From CAYZWU01 sp964482235 (GTDB taxonomy: Bacteria; Planctomycetota; B15-G4; CAYZWU01), in assembly GCA_964482235.1 (NCBI GenBank), contig CAYZWU010000033.1, forward strand, positions 1 through 63,482: DNA of 63,482 nt. The letters run 5' to 3'. Position 1 is the stretch's first letter; each line of letters begins with the position of its first letter. This document shows, one piece after another, positions 53,188 through 63,137 of this stretch. The notes under the pieces were generated by a model that did no database searches, was not told where the DNA came from, and saw nothing but the letters and a program-made list of their open reading frames with translations. Made by a program: the position numbers and the translations under genes.

Positions 53188-54531
53188 TCAGTTGCTCTCG
53201 ATCGTCTGCCCGTCCTTTCGATAGAGGTCGGCTTTTCCGTCGAGGAGGACGGCCAGGACAGTGACCTGATCGTCGAGGACCTTCTCGGGCACGTCGATGT
53301 AGATCAGGCCCGGCACGGCGCTCCAGTACTGCTTCATCATCACCTTCCATGACAGCTTCGTGCCGTTGCCCACCACCCAGATGCGGTTGATCCTGTTCTT
53401 GATCCCCTTGAGAACGATGGGGCCCTTCGGTTCGTGCAGGACGTAGAGATAGAGGATCCGGCCGTCGGCGGAGAGCGAGGTGGGGCCGTAGAAGTGGCCG
53501 GGCGGAAGGCCCGCCCGTGTCCCGTATACCGCCTCGCGGTGTTTCTTCACCCATTGCCCGAGCTCTTCCAGAATGGCGGTCTGCTCCCCGGGGATGGTGC
53601 CGTCCTCCTTCGGCCCGATATCGAGCAGCAGGTTGCCGCCCATGGCGATGCAGTCCACGAAGATGCGGATGATCTGGTTGGGTGTCTTGTAGTTGTCGTC
53701 GTTGTGCTGAAAGCCCCACGAATCGTTCATCGTCATGCAGAGCTCCCACCAACGGTCCTTCGGGCGGGTGACGGGCACGCCCTGCTCGGGCGTCGCATAG
53801 TCGCCGTATCCATTGAGGCGGGAGTTGACGATGACGCCGGGCAGCCACTGATCGATGGCAAGGCGAAGCTCCCCGGCCTTCCACTTCTCGGCGCTGAAAT
53901 CCCAGTCGCCGTCGAACCAGAGGAGGTCGGGCTTGAAGAGCGCGGCGATCTCCTCGATCTGGCCTCGCTGGAAGGCAAGGAACCTGGCCCAGCGTTCGGG
54001 ATCGTCGCCGTATCGTTTCGAGTTGCGGGTGAGAATCGGGTAGTCGGGGTGCGACCAGTCGAGGTGCGAAAAGTAGAGCCCCACCTTCAGCCCCTTCTTC
54101 CTGAGCGCCCGGCAGAAGGGGGTGATCAGGTCGCGCCCGGCCGGCGTTTTGTCCACCACGTTCAGGTCGCTGTACGTGCTGTCCCAGAGCGCCACGCCGT
54201 CGTGGTGCTTGGCTGTGAGCACGGCGTAACGTGCCCCGCTCTTCGCGATCAGGTCGGCCCACGCCTCGGGATCGTAGCGCGACGCTGTGAAGCGGTCGAG
54301 CTGCTTCATGTAATCCCCGTAGGAGACGTAGCCGTTGTAGAACGACCACGACTCGTCGATCCCGTCGACGGCGTAGATCCCCCAGTGGATGAAGATGCCG
54401 AGCCTGGCCTTCTCGAACCACTCCATCCGCTGCGCTTTCTGTTCCGTTTCTGCCGGGGATTCATTTTCCCGGGGATGAGCCTGGAGAGAGACGAGGAAGG
54501 CGAGAGCAGCAAGAAAGAAGAGTTTTCGCAT
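53188..54531 (-). CDS. alpha-L-fucosidase (GH29), secreted
   Basis: A 447-residue exported glycosidase (leader about 1-20). GH29 features include ARLGIFIHWGIYAVDG, YDPEAWADLIAKSGARYAVLTAKHHDG, the nucleophile Asp in LLWFDGDWDF, and GGNLLLDIGPKEDGTIP. It removes terminal fucose from glycans by retention. No acid/base residue was identified with certainty, as usual for this family. Site AAGGAGTG precedes the ATG. Only 5 nt separates its stop from that of the LamG gene, and the two could serve the same polysaccharide. Confidence 0.93.
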   Translation of the reverse strand: MRKLFFLAALAFLVSLQAHPRENESPAETEQKAQRMEWFEKARLGIFIHWGIYAVDGIDESWSFYNGYVSYGDYMKQLDRFTASRYDPEAWADLIAKSGARYAVLTAKHHDGVALWDSTYSDLNVVDKTPAGRDLITPFCRALRKKGLKVGLYFSHLDWSHPDYPILTRNSKRYGDDPERWARFLAFQRGQIEEIAALFKPDLLWFDGDWDFSAEKWKAGELRLAIDQWLPGVIVNSRLNGYGDYATPEQGVPVTRPKDRWWELCMTMNDSWGFQHNDDNYKTPNQIIRIFVDCIAMGGNLLLDIGPKEDGTIPGEQTAILEELGQWVKKHREAVYGTRAGLPPGHFYGPTSLSADGRILYLYVLHEPKGPIVLKGIKNRINRIWVVGNGTKLSWKVMMKQYWSAVPGLIYIDVPEKVLDDQVTVLAVLLDGKADLYRKDGQTIESN

Positions 54532-54600
54532 GGATCACTCCTTGCAGCGACAAGTCGAATGAAAGCCGATTCTACCCGCTTGAGGGCACGTTCAGCGATC

Positions 54601-55737
54601 TCATTCTACCAGATCGGACTGCATCTTCTTGCTGTGGGACATGACCAGCGAGAAGAGCGATTCCGTCAGCTCCCTCGGTATGCCCAGGGCGCTTCCCCAT
54701 TGATACCGGTCCTTCATCAGACGGCGTTCCCGATCGGGATCGTATACCGGCGCGTTGCGGTTCTTCTTGAGCTTCCCGATCTTGCGAACCGCGGCAAGCC
54801 TTCTGCCCAGCGCCTTGAGCACCTCCTCGTCGCAGGAATCGATGTTCTTTCTCAGGTCGGTGCCGCGCATGCGCAAGGAACGGCTCAGGTCCATGCGGCG
54901 GCGCTCCTGGCTCACCTCGTGCCAGAGCTTGGCCGCGTCCTCCCGCTCGACCACCCCGCGAATGATCGCAAGACTCCGCTCGAGCTGATCGACGGCAGCG
55001 AGTATCGCCTTCTTGTTGGTCTTCAGGATGCCGCCCCAGATGCCGAATTCGGAGGCGGCGATGCGCGTCACGTCCAGGAATCCCTGACCGGCGACCTTGC
55101 CGAGCATCCCGTGGGCTGCGTCGTCCTCGAGCGCCGCATGCATCAGGGCGATGGCAAGCAGATGAGGCATGTGGCTCACCGTGGCCATGATCCTGTCGTG
55201 CTCGACGGGCTCGATCGTGACGGGACGCCCGTTGAGATCCTCGACGATGTCGATGAGGAAAAGAAGGGCGTCGGCCGGCGTGTCCTGCTGAGGGCAGAGC
55301 ATGAAGACGCGGCCGTTGAACAGGAGAGGATCCGCGGCCTCGATGCCCGAGAACTCGGCTCCTGCCATGGGATGGCCGCCGATGAAGTGGACGCCCTCTG
55401 GAAGGATCGCTTTCGCCTTGCCGGTGATCTCGGTCTTCGTGCTGCCCACGTCGGTGACGATGGTGCCCGGTGCAAGATGAGGCGCAATGGTATCCAGCAT
55501 GTCGAGGATCACTTCCACCGGCGTCGCGAGAACCACGAGGTCGCACGCTTCGAGAAAGGGAGGCGCATCCTCGATCGTCCCGACGTGATCGGCCACTCCG
55601 GCCTGTTCGATCGAGGCGAGCCGGTCCGGCAGGTCGATGCACGTGATCTCCCATGCGGGACGCCGGCGCTTGTGAGCCAGGCAGAGGGAGCCTCCGATGA
55701 GCCCGCCGCCGATGACGACCAGCTTCTTACCTGTCAT
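54601..55737 (-). CDS. tyrA: prephenate dehydrogenase fused to C-terminal chorismate mutase
   Basis: A 378-residue bifunctional enzyme. The N-terminal Rossmann domain has VVIGGGLIGGSL (7-18), the GSTKTEI block, GGHPMAGAEFSGI and SHMPHLLA (TyrA signature). The C-terminal 80 residues (RGTDLRKNIDSCDEEVLKALGRRLAAVRKIGKLKK...VYDPDRERRLM) form an AroQ chorismate mutase helix bundle. It turns chorismate to prephenate and on to hydroxyphenylpyruvate. The order dehydrogenase-mutase is the reverse of E. coli TyrA (mutase first). Its ATG overlaps the end of aroF by 11 nt. Confidence 0.92.
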   Translation of the reverse strand: MTGKKLVVIGGGLIGGSLCLAHKRRRPAWEITCIDLPDRLASIEQAGVADHVGTIEDAPPFLEACDLVVLATPVEVILDMLDTIAPHLAPGTIVTDVGSTKTEITGKAKAILPEGVHFIGGHPMAGAEFSGIEAADPLLFNGRVFMLCPQQDTPADALLFLIDIVEDLNGRPVTIEPVEHDRIMATVSHMPHLLAIALMHAALEDDAAHGMLGKVAGQGFLDVTRIAASEFGIWGGILKTNKKAILAAVDQLERSLAIIRGVVEREDAAKLWHEVSQERRRMDLSRSLRMRGTDLRKNIDSCDEEVLKALGRRLAAVRKIGKLKKNRNAPVYDPDRERRLMKDRYQWGSALGIPRELTESLFSLVMSHSKKMQSDLVE

Positions 55738-56764
55738 CGCTGTCCTCCATCACGATCCGTCTCCCGAGGGTTGTCGCGATGATGCGGCAGCGGTTCACGA
55801 GCGAGGTGAACTGATCGAGAGTGAGAGACTGCGGGCCGTCGGAAAGGGCGTCGTCAGGGGAAGGATGGACTTCCACCATGATTCCGTCGGCACCTGCCGC
55901 CACGGCCGCCCGGGCCATGGGAGCCACGAATCGCCTATCTCCAACCCCGTGGCTCGGATCAACGATGATCGGGAGGTGGGAGAGATGCTTGATCACCGGA
56001 ACGGCCGAGAGATCCAGGGTGTTGCGGGTCATCGTCTCGAAGGTCCGGATTCCCCGCTCGCAGAGAATGACGTTGGAGTTCCCGGAAGCCAGGACGTACT
56101 CGGCGCTCATCAGCCAGTCCTCGACGGTCGCCGATAGCCCTCGCTTGAGGAGGACCGGTTTCTTGATCTTGCCGAGCTTTGTCAGCAGTGGAAAGTTCCG
56201 CATGTTGCGCGCGCCGATCTGGAGCAGGTCGGCGTACTCGGAGACCAGGTCTATCTGCTCGATGGTCATCACCTCGGTGACAACGGCGAGGTCGTGCTTG
56301 TCAGCCGCCTCGCGCATCATCTTCAGACCCGCCTCGCCGAGACCCTGAAAGGAATAGGGCGAGGTCCGCGGCTTGAAGGCGCCTCCCCTCAACAGGCGGG
56401 CGCCGCTCCGGGATACATGCGCTGCTATGGTTTCGACCTGCTCGGTGCTCTCCACGGCGCAAGGGCCGGCCATCACCACGACCTCCCCGCCTCCGACGGG
56501 GATATCTTCGACGTAGACGATCGTGTCGTCGGGATGGAAGTCCCGTCCCGCCAGCTTGTAGGGCGACGACACGAGGACCACGTCGCGGACGGCCGGCAGG
56601 AGAGCAAACTGGTGCTGGTCGATCCTGCTGCGGTCGCCCACCACGCCGAGGACGGTGTGATCGACACCGTCCGACCGGTGCACGTCCAGACCGAGCTCGC
56701 GAATCTTGTTCTCGACGTCCTTGATCTGCGCCTCGACGGCGCTTCGCTTGCAAATGATGATCAT
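55727..56764 (-). CDS. aroF: 3-deoxy-7-phosphoheptulonate (DAHP) synthase, type I-beta
   Basis: A 345-residue DAHP synthase. The N-terminal 80 residues are a ferredoxin-like regulatory extension (MIIICKRSAVEAQIKDVENK..., IDQHQFALLPAV). The barrel has VMAGPCAVES, LRGGAFKPRTSPYSFQG, LQIGARNM, LLKRG, ERGIRTFE and DPSHGVGDR. It condenses phosphoenolpyruvate and erythrose-4-phosphate, the first step of the aromatic pathway. AroF and tyrA overlap as a tight two-gene unit, GAGGTG before the ATG. The regulatory extension suggests feedback by an aromatic amino acid or prephenate. Confidence 0.95.
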   Translation of the reverse strand: MIIICKRSAVEAQIKDVENKIRELGLDVHRSDGVDHTVLGVVGDRSRIDQHQFALLPAVRDVVLVSSPYKLAGRDFHPDDTIVYVEDIPVGGGEVVVMAGPCAVESTEQVETIAAHVSRSGARLLRGGAFKPRTSPYSFQGLGEAGLKMMREAADKHDLAVVTEVMTIEQIDLVSEYADLLQIGARNMRNFPLLTKLGKIKKPVLLKRGLSATVEDWLMSAEYVLASGNSNVILCERGIRTFETMTRNTLDLSAVPVIKHLSHLPIIVDPSHGVGDRRFVAPMARAAVAAGADGIMVEVHPSPDDALSDGPQSLTLDQFTSLVNRCRIIATTLGRRIVMEDSDDR

Positions 56765-56922
56765 GGAATCACCTCGATAAGGAACTCTTCAATTCCAGGG
56801 TGGGCTGTTCCTTGGGGGGCGGCCATTTCCCTTTGACAGTTGAAACGTGCAAAACAGGGCCACTTCGCCTTTTCATAGCATCGACGCATATCGCTTGGGA
56901 CAATAAATGTAAATATTTCAGT

Positions 56923-58384
56923 CTATTGCGCTGAAGCCTTCCTGCGATTCTCCACGTCGAGCCACCTCCGGCCGAGGAGGAGCGTGATCGGCGAGAGCAT
57001 GGTCGAGGCGCCCACGATGATCCACATGAGCTCGGTGTCACGCGTACCCTCGGAGGGGCAGAGGTTGACGAGAAGCAGGCCCGTGGCCGGCCCCGCCGCC
57101 ACCTTGGCGAAGAACATGGGTGCCTTGGAGTAGGCCATGTAGCTCGCCTCCTTTCCAGGCGGTGCGATGCTGGCCGTGTAGTCGTAGACGCGCGGCGAGT
57201 AGATCGCCTCGCCGAGGGATAGGACGACCTGGAAGAGGACGACGAGGAGGATCGATTCGCCGAGCGCCAGGCAGAAGACCGATCCGGCGGCGATGAAGCT
57301 GCCCACGAGGATCACGTTGAACCCCTTCATCCTGCCCGTCACGGCCGTCATCACCGGAACGAGGAAGATGACGATGAGCGGATTGATCGCGTAGAGGCGG
57401 CCGGTCCATTCCTTGAGCCCGATCCTTTCCATGTAGAGGGGATAGAGGGAGTGGTTGTACTGGAAGATCATCTTCACCAGCACCAGGAGAAAGATGAAGA
57501 CGATGAAGATCCAGAAGACCTTCTCGCTCGTCACCTCGCGCATCACGCGCCACGCCGACTTGCGTTCCTCGGGGTTGTCCTCGGAATCGTCCGCGTCCGG
57601 TCTTTCGTCCGGGTTTTCCTTCGATTTCTCGTCATCGCTGTCCGGACCGCCGGATTCCTCCTCGTCGACGGGGACGCGGGAGCGGATGAAGAAGAATACG
57701 AGGAAGAGCGAGACCAGGGTCGACAGCACGGCCACGAAGAAGATTATCTGCTGCGGCCGGATGGCGAGCTCCGTGCCCAGCAGGGAGAAGGAGATCTTTT
57801 CGGTGAAGGTCGTGCGCAGCCAGTCGAGGCTCAGCCCGGCGATTAGGCTGCCCACGTTCATCACCACGTAGTACCAGGAGAAGGCGTACTTCTGCGCCCT
57901 CCTCGTGCTGAAGAGCTTCACCGCCGCGGCGAGAAGCGGAATCATGAAGGCAAAACCCACCGAGAGGAAGAAGAGACCGGGATAGACGATCCAGGGCTCG
58001 ACGGTGAAGGTGATCGAGAGCCGCCCGGCCAGGGCGATGAACAGCCCCACGATGAGCGCCTTCTTGATGCCGAGGCTGTCGGCGATGAAGCCGACGAAGA
58101 GCATGAAGAACGACATCGATGCCGAGAAGATGCCGAAGATCGTCCCGGCCGTCACGTCGTCGAGTCCCATGTCCTGGGTGAGAAAAGCCATGAGCACGAG
58201 GACGGACGAGAAGTAGCAGAGGCTCTCGAGCACCTTGATCACGAATGCGAACCAGATCTCGCGCGGGCAGGTGAAGAGCCCCTTCAGGCCTTCCCAGTAG
58301 TCGAGAGCGATCCGGGTGATGAGTCCGCGGTCACTGTCAGGAGAATGGGGTCCGGCATTTATCGAGGGATTCTTTTCGGTTCAT
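56923..58384 (-). CDS. major facilitator superfamily transporter, probable 5' frameshift
   Basis: The body (439 residues from a GTG at 58242) is a 12-helix MFS permease with a long acidic loop (EEESGGPDSDDEKSKENPDE, about residues 197-225) between halves. It opens with FVIKVLESLCYFSSVLVLMAF as the first helix. Upstream the same frame reads LITRIALDYWEGLKGLF, fitting transporter N-termini, but no start codon is present. A good start (AAGGA, 6 nt, ATG at 58384; MNRKESLDKCRTPFS) is in another frame that stops at once. Removing one C from a CCCC tract at 58347-58350 would join both. Sequence error or phase-variable tract; substrate unknown (peptide or sugar acid families possible). Confidence 0.75.
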
Positions 58385-58517
58385 ATGAATTCCTTCGGCA
58401 GGATGAGCTGGTTTATATTCCTGTTTGCCGCGATGTTACCTACTGGAATTCTCCGGGGCAAAGGATTATCGGCGTCCGGCCTTCACCGCTACGAGGAAGT
58501 CGGTCTGATGCCTTGCT

Positions 58518-60017
58518 TCACTCCGCGACCAGAACCATGAGATTGGTGAGGCGCGTGTAGATCCCGCCCCACGATCCCACGAGGCCCTGAAAGGGATGTG
58601 CCTCGCCGGGTACCCATGTGGACGGAACAGTGGCTGGAAAGACGAGCAGACCCGTCGATCCGATGCTGCCCATGGGAATCTGAGCCGCAAGGGGAAGGGT
58701 GAGATGGAGATCGCCGTGATTCGTCGGAAGAGGAGGATCCTGGATTCCTGAGCCAACACCGAGAATCACGGGCATGGCGGGTGCGCCGACAACCTTGAGT
58801 GTAATGGTCCGGCCGGGGACGAGCGATCCGGTGTGATAGAGATGGTAGAAGAACTCGTCGGCACCCATGTCGACCGTGCCTGCAGCGAAACGCGGATCGC
58901 CTTCGAAATCTTCGAGAAGGCCGGCCGGCACGGAGTGATTGTCCCCGCCGTCACGACAAGGCGAGTCCCACGTCAGGTGGCAGTCGCCGCCCGATGCATC
59001 GGCAAAGAGAGGATCGGCCGAGATGTTCCCGTTGGTGCCGAGCTGGCCGGCGATGTCTCCCACCCAGTCGCCGCCGGAGTTGCCATGGAGGTTGCAGTGA
59101 GACAGGGTCTTGACGCCTGTTCCGGCCACGGCTTCTCCCTGAGGGCTGAAGGCGATGATCGTGTTCAGAATGGTGACCGTGGACGCATAGTAGAGGCCCA
59201 CACCGGCGCCCGACGAGGCGCTGTTGGCGCAGAAGGTGCAGTTCGTGAGCGATCCCTCGTTGTACTTGGCGAAGCAGACCCCGCCGCCGAGGTTGCTCGA
59301 GCAGTTCACGAAAAGGCAGTTGGCGATGAGAGGCGTCCCCTGGAAGTTGCAGATCGCGCCGCCCATACCGTTCGTCGTTCCTGTCCAGTTGCCGTCGAAG
59401 ATGCAGTTGATGATCGTCGCATTGCCGTTGTTGCAGATCGCGCCGCCGCTTCCGCTCCCGTAGCCGTTCAGGTCGATCGCCGAGTTGCTGATGAACTTGC
59501 AGCCGTCGATGAACACCGAGCCCGTTCCGCTGTCCACGGCGCCGCCGCTGCCGCAGGTGTTGTTGTCGACGAAGAGGATGTTGATCAGGGAAGGTGAAGA
59601 GCCGTCCTGGCAGCGTACTCCGCCGCCCGAGGCATCGCCTCAGCAGTCGTCCGTCGTGCCGCCCGTGACGGTGATGTCCCGCACGATCGAGTCGTTGCCT
59701 TCGTCGGAACGAAAATCGAAGCAGCGCTGCGGAACACCGGGAATCCCCTCGGCATCGACGATGCAGGCCGTGCGGTTGCCGCTTTCCGACCTGATGGTGA
59801 GCGCCTTTCCCTTGAATTCGATGTCCCTGTTGCCCACACCTGTGAAGGTCCCGTCGGTGAGGAGGATCTCATCGCCGTTGGATGCAGAGTCGATGGCATC
59901 CTGTATCGTGATGAAATCACCTGTCCCATCGGGCTTGACGATCCACGTCGCACCCGGTGCGGCGGACGCCAGAAGCAGGACGCCGAGGCTGACGCACGCG
60001 ATCATGAATCCGTTCAT
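58518..60017 (-). CDS. secreted beta-helix protein D, one frame interrupted by TGA at codon 126
   Basis: From ATG 60017 (AGGATCGGG), the leader MNGFMIACVSLGVLLLASAAPGA leads to WIVKPDGTGDFITIQDAIDSA, the family N-terminus. At codon 126 a TGA (59640-59642) splits TVTGGTTDDC from GDASGGGVRCQDGSSPSL; both sides are in the same frame. The beta-helix then continues with GGAICNNGNATIINCIFDG coils to DMGADEFFYHLYHTGSLVPG and the shared C-terminal domain, ending LTNLMVLVAE. The TGA abuts a TGC: a Cys codon (TGC) mutated in its last base, a read error, or selenocysteine. A 6-bp stem with GGAGTAC loop lies at 59609-59627, 19 nt on. Total 499 codons. Confidence 0.7.
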
Positions 60018-60206
60018 TTCCCGATCCTCTCTGAGTGCGGCGGTTTTCGTCTGACTGGTATTGCCATGATACCGTTTTTGGCCGGTTCTGCAAGATGCCG
60101 GCTGATTGCTGCACGCTCAATGCCGTTATAGTAGGCTGTGCGGAGCCTTGCGCTTGTTTTTTATCCGCGAGTTGCGCTCCGGATCGAGAGCTGTATCCTG
60201 CCGGAT

Positions 60207-61331
60207 ATGTTTGTGTTAATCGTCTGCTCGATATGGGCATTGGTCCTGGCGCACGTCTTCTTCCGGGCGCAGTCCCTCTTCGGATTACGCGGCAAGATCC
60301 GCTCCCTGGTCGGAGTCGGAGGCTTCATCCTGGGATTCGGCTACATTCCCGTCATCGTTCTCATTCGGCTCAACGAGACGGTTGGAATGATGGCAGTCCC
60401 GGCTCTTGCCACGGCCTTTTTCATCGGCCTCGTGTCGATCGCGTGGACGCTGGTGGTTCTCATGGACTGCCTTTCCCTTCTGATCTGGCTTGCCACGCGC
60501 CGTCGCATGAAGAACGCTTCCCCGAAGGTGCGCAGGATGACGGGCACGGCATGGGTGGGCGCTTCGCTGCTTCTTTCCTGGATGGCCGTTAATTCGGCCC
60601 TTGAGACTCCCCCTGCAACGAGATTGAAGGTGTCGATTCCGGGAGTGCAGCAGGCGCGGCTTGCGATCATATCAGACACCCATCTCGGTGCCATTTCCTC
60701 GGCCGACCAGTGGAGGCGCACCCTCGAGGCGGCCGCAAAGGAAGAGCCTCATGCCCTGCTCATCGCCGGGGATCTCATCGATGACTCCACCGACCGCGCC
60801 GAGAAACAGGTAGCCATGATTCGAGAGGTGTTTCCCGATGAACCCGTCTACATGGTGGCCGGCAACCACGAGCAGTACATCGGCCTCGATTTCCTCGAAT
60901 ATCTCTGTCAGCGCTACCATTTCAGGCTTCTGCGGCAGGAATCCGAGGTCCTCGTGCCGGGGCTGACCGTTGCAGGAATCGACTATTGCTTTGGCAAGAA
61001 GGCCAGAAGTGCCGTGGAAAAGGCCGTGAACGGCGTGGAGGGAGCCTTGCTGCTTCTTGCCCACAGACCGGAAGCCGCGCTTCATCTCCAAGAGCGATCC
61101 CGGACTCTGGTCCTGGCCGGCCACACGCACGCAGGTCAGGTTCCTCCCATGACCTTTCTCGCCGCCTTTGGAAACAACGGGTTCAAATCAGGTTATTACG
61201 CGGTGGGGCAAGCCTCTCTCTACGTGTCGCGAGGAGCCGGCGTGTGGGGGCCGCCCATGAGGCTGCTTGCCCCGTCGGAAATCGTCGTCCTGGATCTCCG
61301 TGATGGACAGGAATTCGCTTTTTCACCTTAG
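60207..61331 (+). CDS. membrane-anchored metallophosphoesterase (YkuE-like)
   Basis: 374 residues from the ATG at 60207, which starts at a natural first helix (MFVLIVCSIWALVLAHVFF); a GTG frame from 60138 adds 23 residues and neither start has a strong ribosome site. Four N-terminal helices precede a calcineurin-like phosphoesterase domain: SDTHLG, AGDLIDD, AGNHEQY, LAHRP and GHTHAGQ. The dimetal site is complete. This family in B. subtilis is linked to cell-wall or phospholipid metabolism (YkuE/YpbG type). It converges with the beta-helix gene at 61379. The substrate is unknown. Confidence 0.88.
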   Translation: MFVLIVCSIWALVLAHVFFRAQSLFGLRGKIRSLVGVGGFILGFGYIPVIVLIRLNETVGMMAVPALATAFFIGLVSIAWTLVVLMDCLSLLIWLATRRRMKNASPKVRRMTGTAWVGASLLLSWMAVNSALETPPATRLKVSIPGVQQARLAIISDTHLGAISSADQWRRTLEAAAKEEPHALLIAGDLIDDSTDRAEKQVAMIREVFPDEPVYMVAGNHEQYIGLDFLEYLCQRYHFRLLRQESEVLVPGLTVAGIDYCFGKKARSAVEKAVNGVEGALLLLAHRPEAALHLQERSRTLVLAGHTHAGQVPPMTFLAAFGNNGFKSGYYAVGQASLYVSRGAGVWGPPMRLLAPSEIVVLDLRDGQEFAFSP

Positions 61332-61378
61332 TGTCTCTACCCGAGCCAAGAGCGATCGGAGCAGTGCGAGTCCGTGGT

Positions 61379-63016
61379 TCATTCGACCGTCAAGACCATG
61401 AGATTGGACAGCTCCGAGCCCGGAACAAGAGCGCCGACGAGAGCTTGATAGGGATATTCCTCTCCAGGCTGCCATGATCCTGGAATCGTGCAGTTCAAGG
61501 AAAGGAAACCGTCGGGAGAGACTGCACCCAGCGGATATTGCGACACGATGGGAAGCTGGAGGTGGAAATAGCCGTAGGAGGTCTGATAGGGCGGATCCTG
61601 GATCCCGGAACCGAGAACAAGAACGACCGGTTCGCCCGGGGAGCCGATCACCCTGATGGAGATCCAGCGGCCAGGTTCGACCGAGCCCAGGCTGTAGAGA
61701 TGGGTATGAAACTCGTCGCATCCCATGTCCACGTTTCCGTCAGCGATCCTGCTGTCGCCCTCGAAGTCATTCAGAAGTGTTGGAGGTACAGCGGAGCTAT
61801 CTCCGCTGTCCTTGCATGGCGAGTTGACTGTCAGGTGGCAATCCAGCAGGGCGGCATCGACAAAGAGCGGATCGGAATCGATGTTGCCCGTACCGGCCCA
61901 GCCTCCCTTTACATCGCTGTAGGTCACCGTAGGTGATCCGGACTCGACATATATTTCCAGACCCGAAGGAGCGCTGTTATCCCAAAGGATCGTGTTCGAC
62001 ACGACGGGATGGGAGTCGTCGCAGTAGAGGCCGCCGCCGGAACCGCTGGCACTGTTGGCCGTGATGGTGTTGTTAATGATGGTCGTGGAGTCGTCGAGGA
62101 AAGAGAGACCTCCGCCGCGGCTCGCTGTATTGCACATGATTAGATTGTTCATGATTTTTGCCTTGGAGCGGTACCGGCAATAGATTCCCCCGCCAGTGGA
62201 CGAGTCGTTGCCCGCGATGATGTTGTCCATGATGACGGCGGGAGTGCCCCAGCAGTAGATGCCGCCACCGTATCTGCCGCTTTCGTTCCGCGAGATCACG
62301 TTGCCGGAAATGACAACGGAGACCCCGTTGTGGCAGGCGATTCCGCCTCCCTCGCCATAATCGGCATAGTTGCCTGTGATCAGGTTGTTCGAGATGGTGG
62401 GAGAGCAACGGGTGCACCAGATGCCACCTCCATAGCTGTCGCATTTGTTTTCCATGATGACGTTGAACGTGATCAGGGCGGTGGTGTCGTAGCCGCAGCT
62501 GATGGCACCACCATTACGCTCAGCAATGTTCTCTTTGATAACGTTCTTGGTGATGATCGGAGTCGAACTGCCGGCGCAGTATATTCCGCCACCATCATCT
62601 TCGATCTTGTTCCCGGTGATGAGGTTGTCGGTGATGGTCGGAGAGGAGTCCATGCAATAGATCCCGCCGCCATAAATGTATGGGCCTGACTGATGCCCCG
62701 TTCCATTGGTGATCGTGAAACCTTCCAGCACGGTATCGGAGCCTTCTCCCGAGTGGATCTTGACAGTGCTACCTGCCTTGTTTCCATCGATCGTCGTGCG
62801 ACCGGGGCCCGTTTCGCTCTTGAGCGTGATGGCCTTTCCCATTAAGTCGATATTCTCCACGTAAGTACCGGATCTCACGATGATGGTGTCACCGTCGGAT
62901 GACGCGTTGATGGCAGCTTGGATCGTCGCGTGGGTGTCCGGCACGTATATGGTGGCCGCGATCCCGGAAAGGTGGAAGAGAAGGGACATTACAGCAATAA
63001 TGAAACCCAATCGCAT
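61379..63016 (-). CDS. secreted right-handed beta-helix protein E
   Basis: A 545-residue secreted protein, the longest intact member. Leader MRLGFIIAVMSLLFHLSGIAA, then IYVPDTHATIQAAINASSDG. About ten coils follow with GGGIYC-SSP-I--N-I-GN turns (for example GGGIYCMDSSPTITDNLITG, GGGIWCTRCSPTISNNLITG). The VDMGCDEFHTHLYSLGSVEPG linker and the C-terminal domain (LGSGIQDPPYQTSYGYFHLQ, SWQPGEEYPYQALVG, LSNLMVLTVE) close it. GGAGG lies before the ATG. It is the best reference for the family's full layout: leader, helix, DMGADEF linker, and GIQDPP domain. Confidence 0.85.
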   Translation of the reverse strand: MRLGFIIAVMSLLFHLSGIAATIYVPDTHATIQAAINASSDGDTIIVRSGTYVENIDLMGKAITLKSETGPGRTTIDGNKAGSTVKIHSGEGSDTVLEGFTITNGTGHQSGPYIYGGGIYCMDSSPTITDNLITGNKIEDDGGGIYCAGSSTPIITKNVIKENIAERNGGAISCGYDTTALITFNVIMENKCDSYGGGIWCTRCSPTISNNLITGNYADYGEGGGIACHNGVSVVISGNVISRNESGRYGGGIYCWGTPAVIMDNIIAGNDSSTGGGIYCRYRSKAKIMNNLIMCNTASRGGGLSFLDDSTTIINNTITANSASGSGGGLYCDDSHPVVSNTILWDNSAPSGLEIYVESGSPTVTYSDVKGGWAGTGNIDSDPLFVDAALLDCHLTVNSPCKDSGDSSAVPPTLLNDFEGDSRIADGNVDMGCDEFHTHLYSLGSVEPGRWISIRVIGSPGEPVVLVLGSGIQDPPYQTSYGYFHLQLPIVSQYPLGAVSPDGFLSLNCTIPGSWQPGEEYPYQALVGALVPGSELSNLMVLTVE

Positions 63017-63137
63017 GATTGACCTCCAATCAGAGTTGGCCTGCCTCCGAAAGTCCTTTGTGAGCTGGATTATAGCGTAAAAGGAGACGTCATGACATTG
63101 GTTGCCCCTTTCGACAGAAGTTCCCAGTCCAACATCT

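Noticed and set aside
58833..59597. Long plus-strand ORF (254 codons) opposite the beta-helix gene D
   Set aside because: It mirrors the third-position bias of the true gene on the other strand and has no recognisable motif; the same holds for long antisense frames at 767-2224, 43780-46023, 46567-48951, 49069-50448 and 53434-55782.
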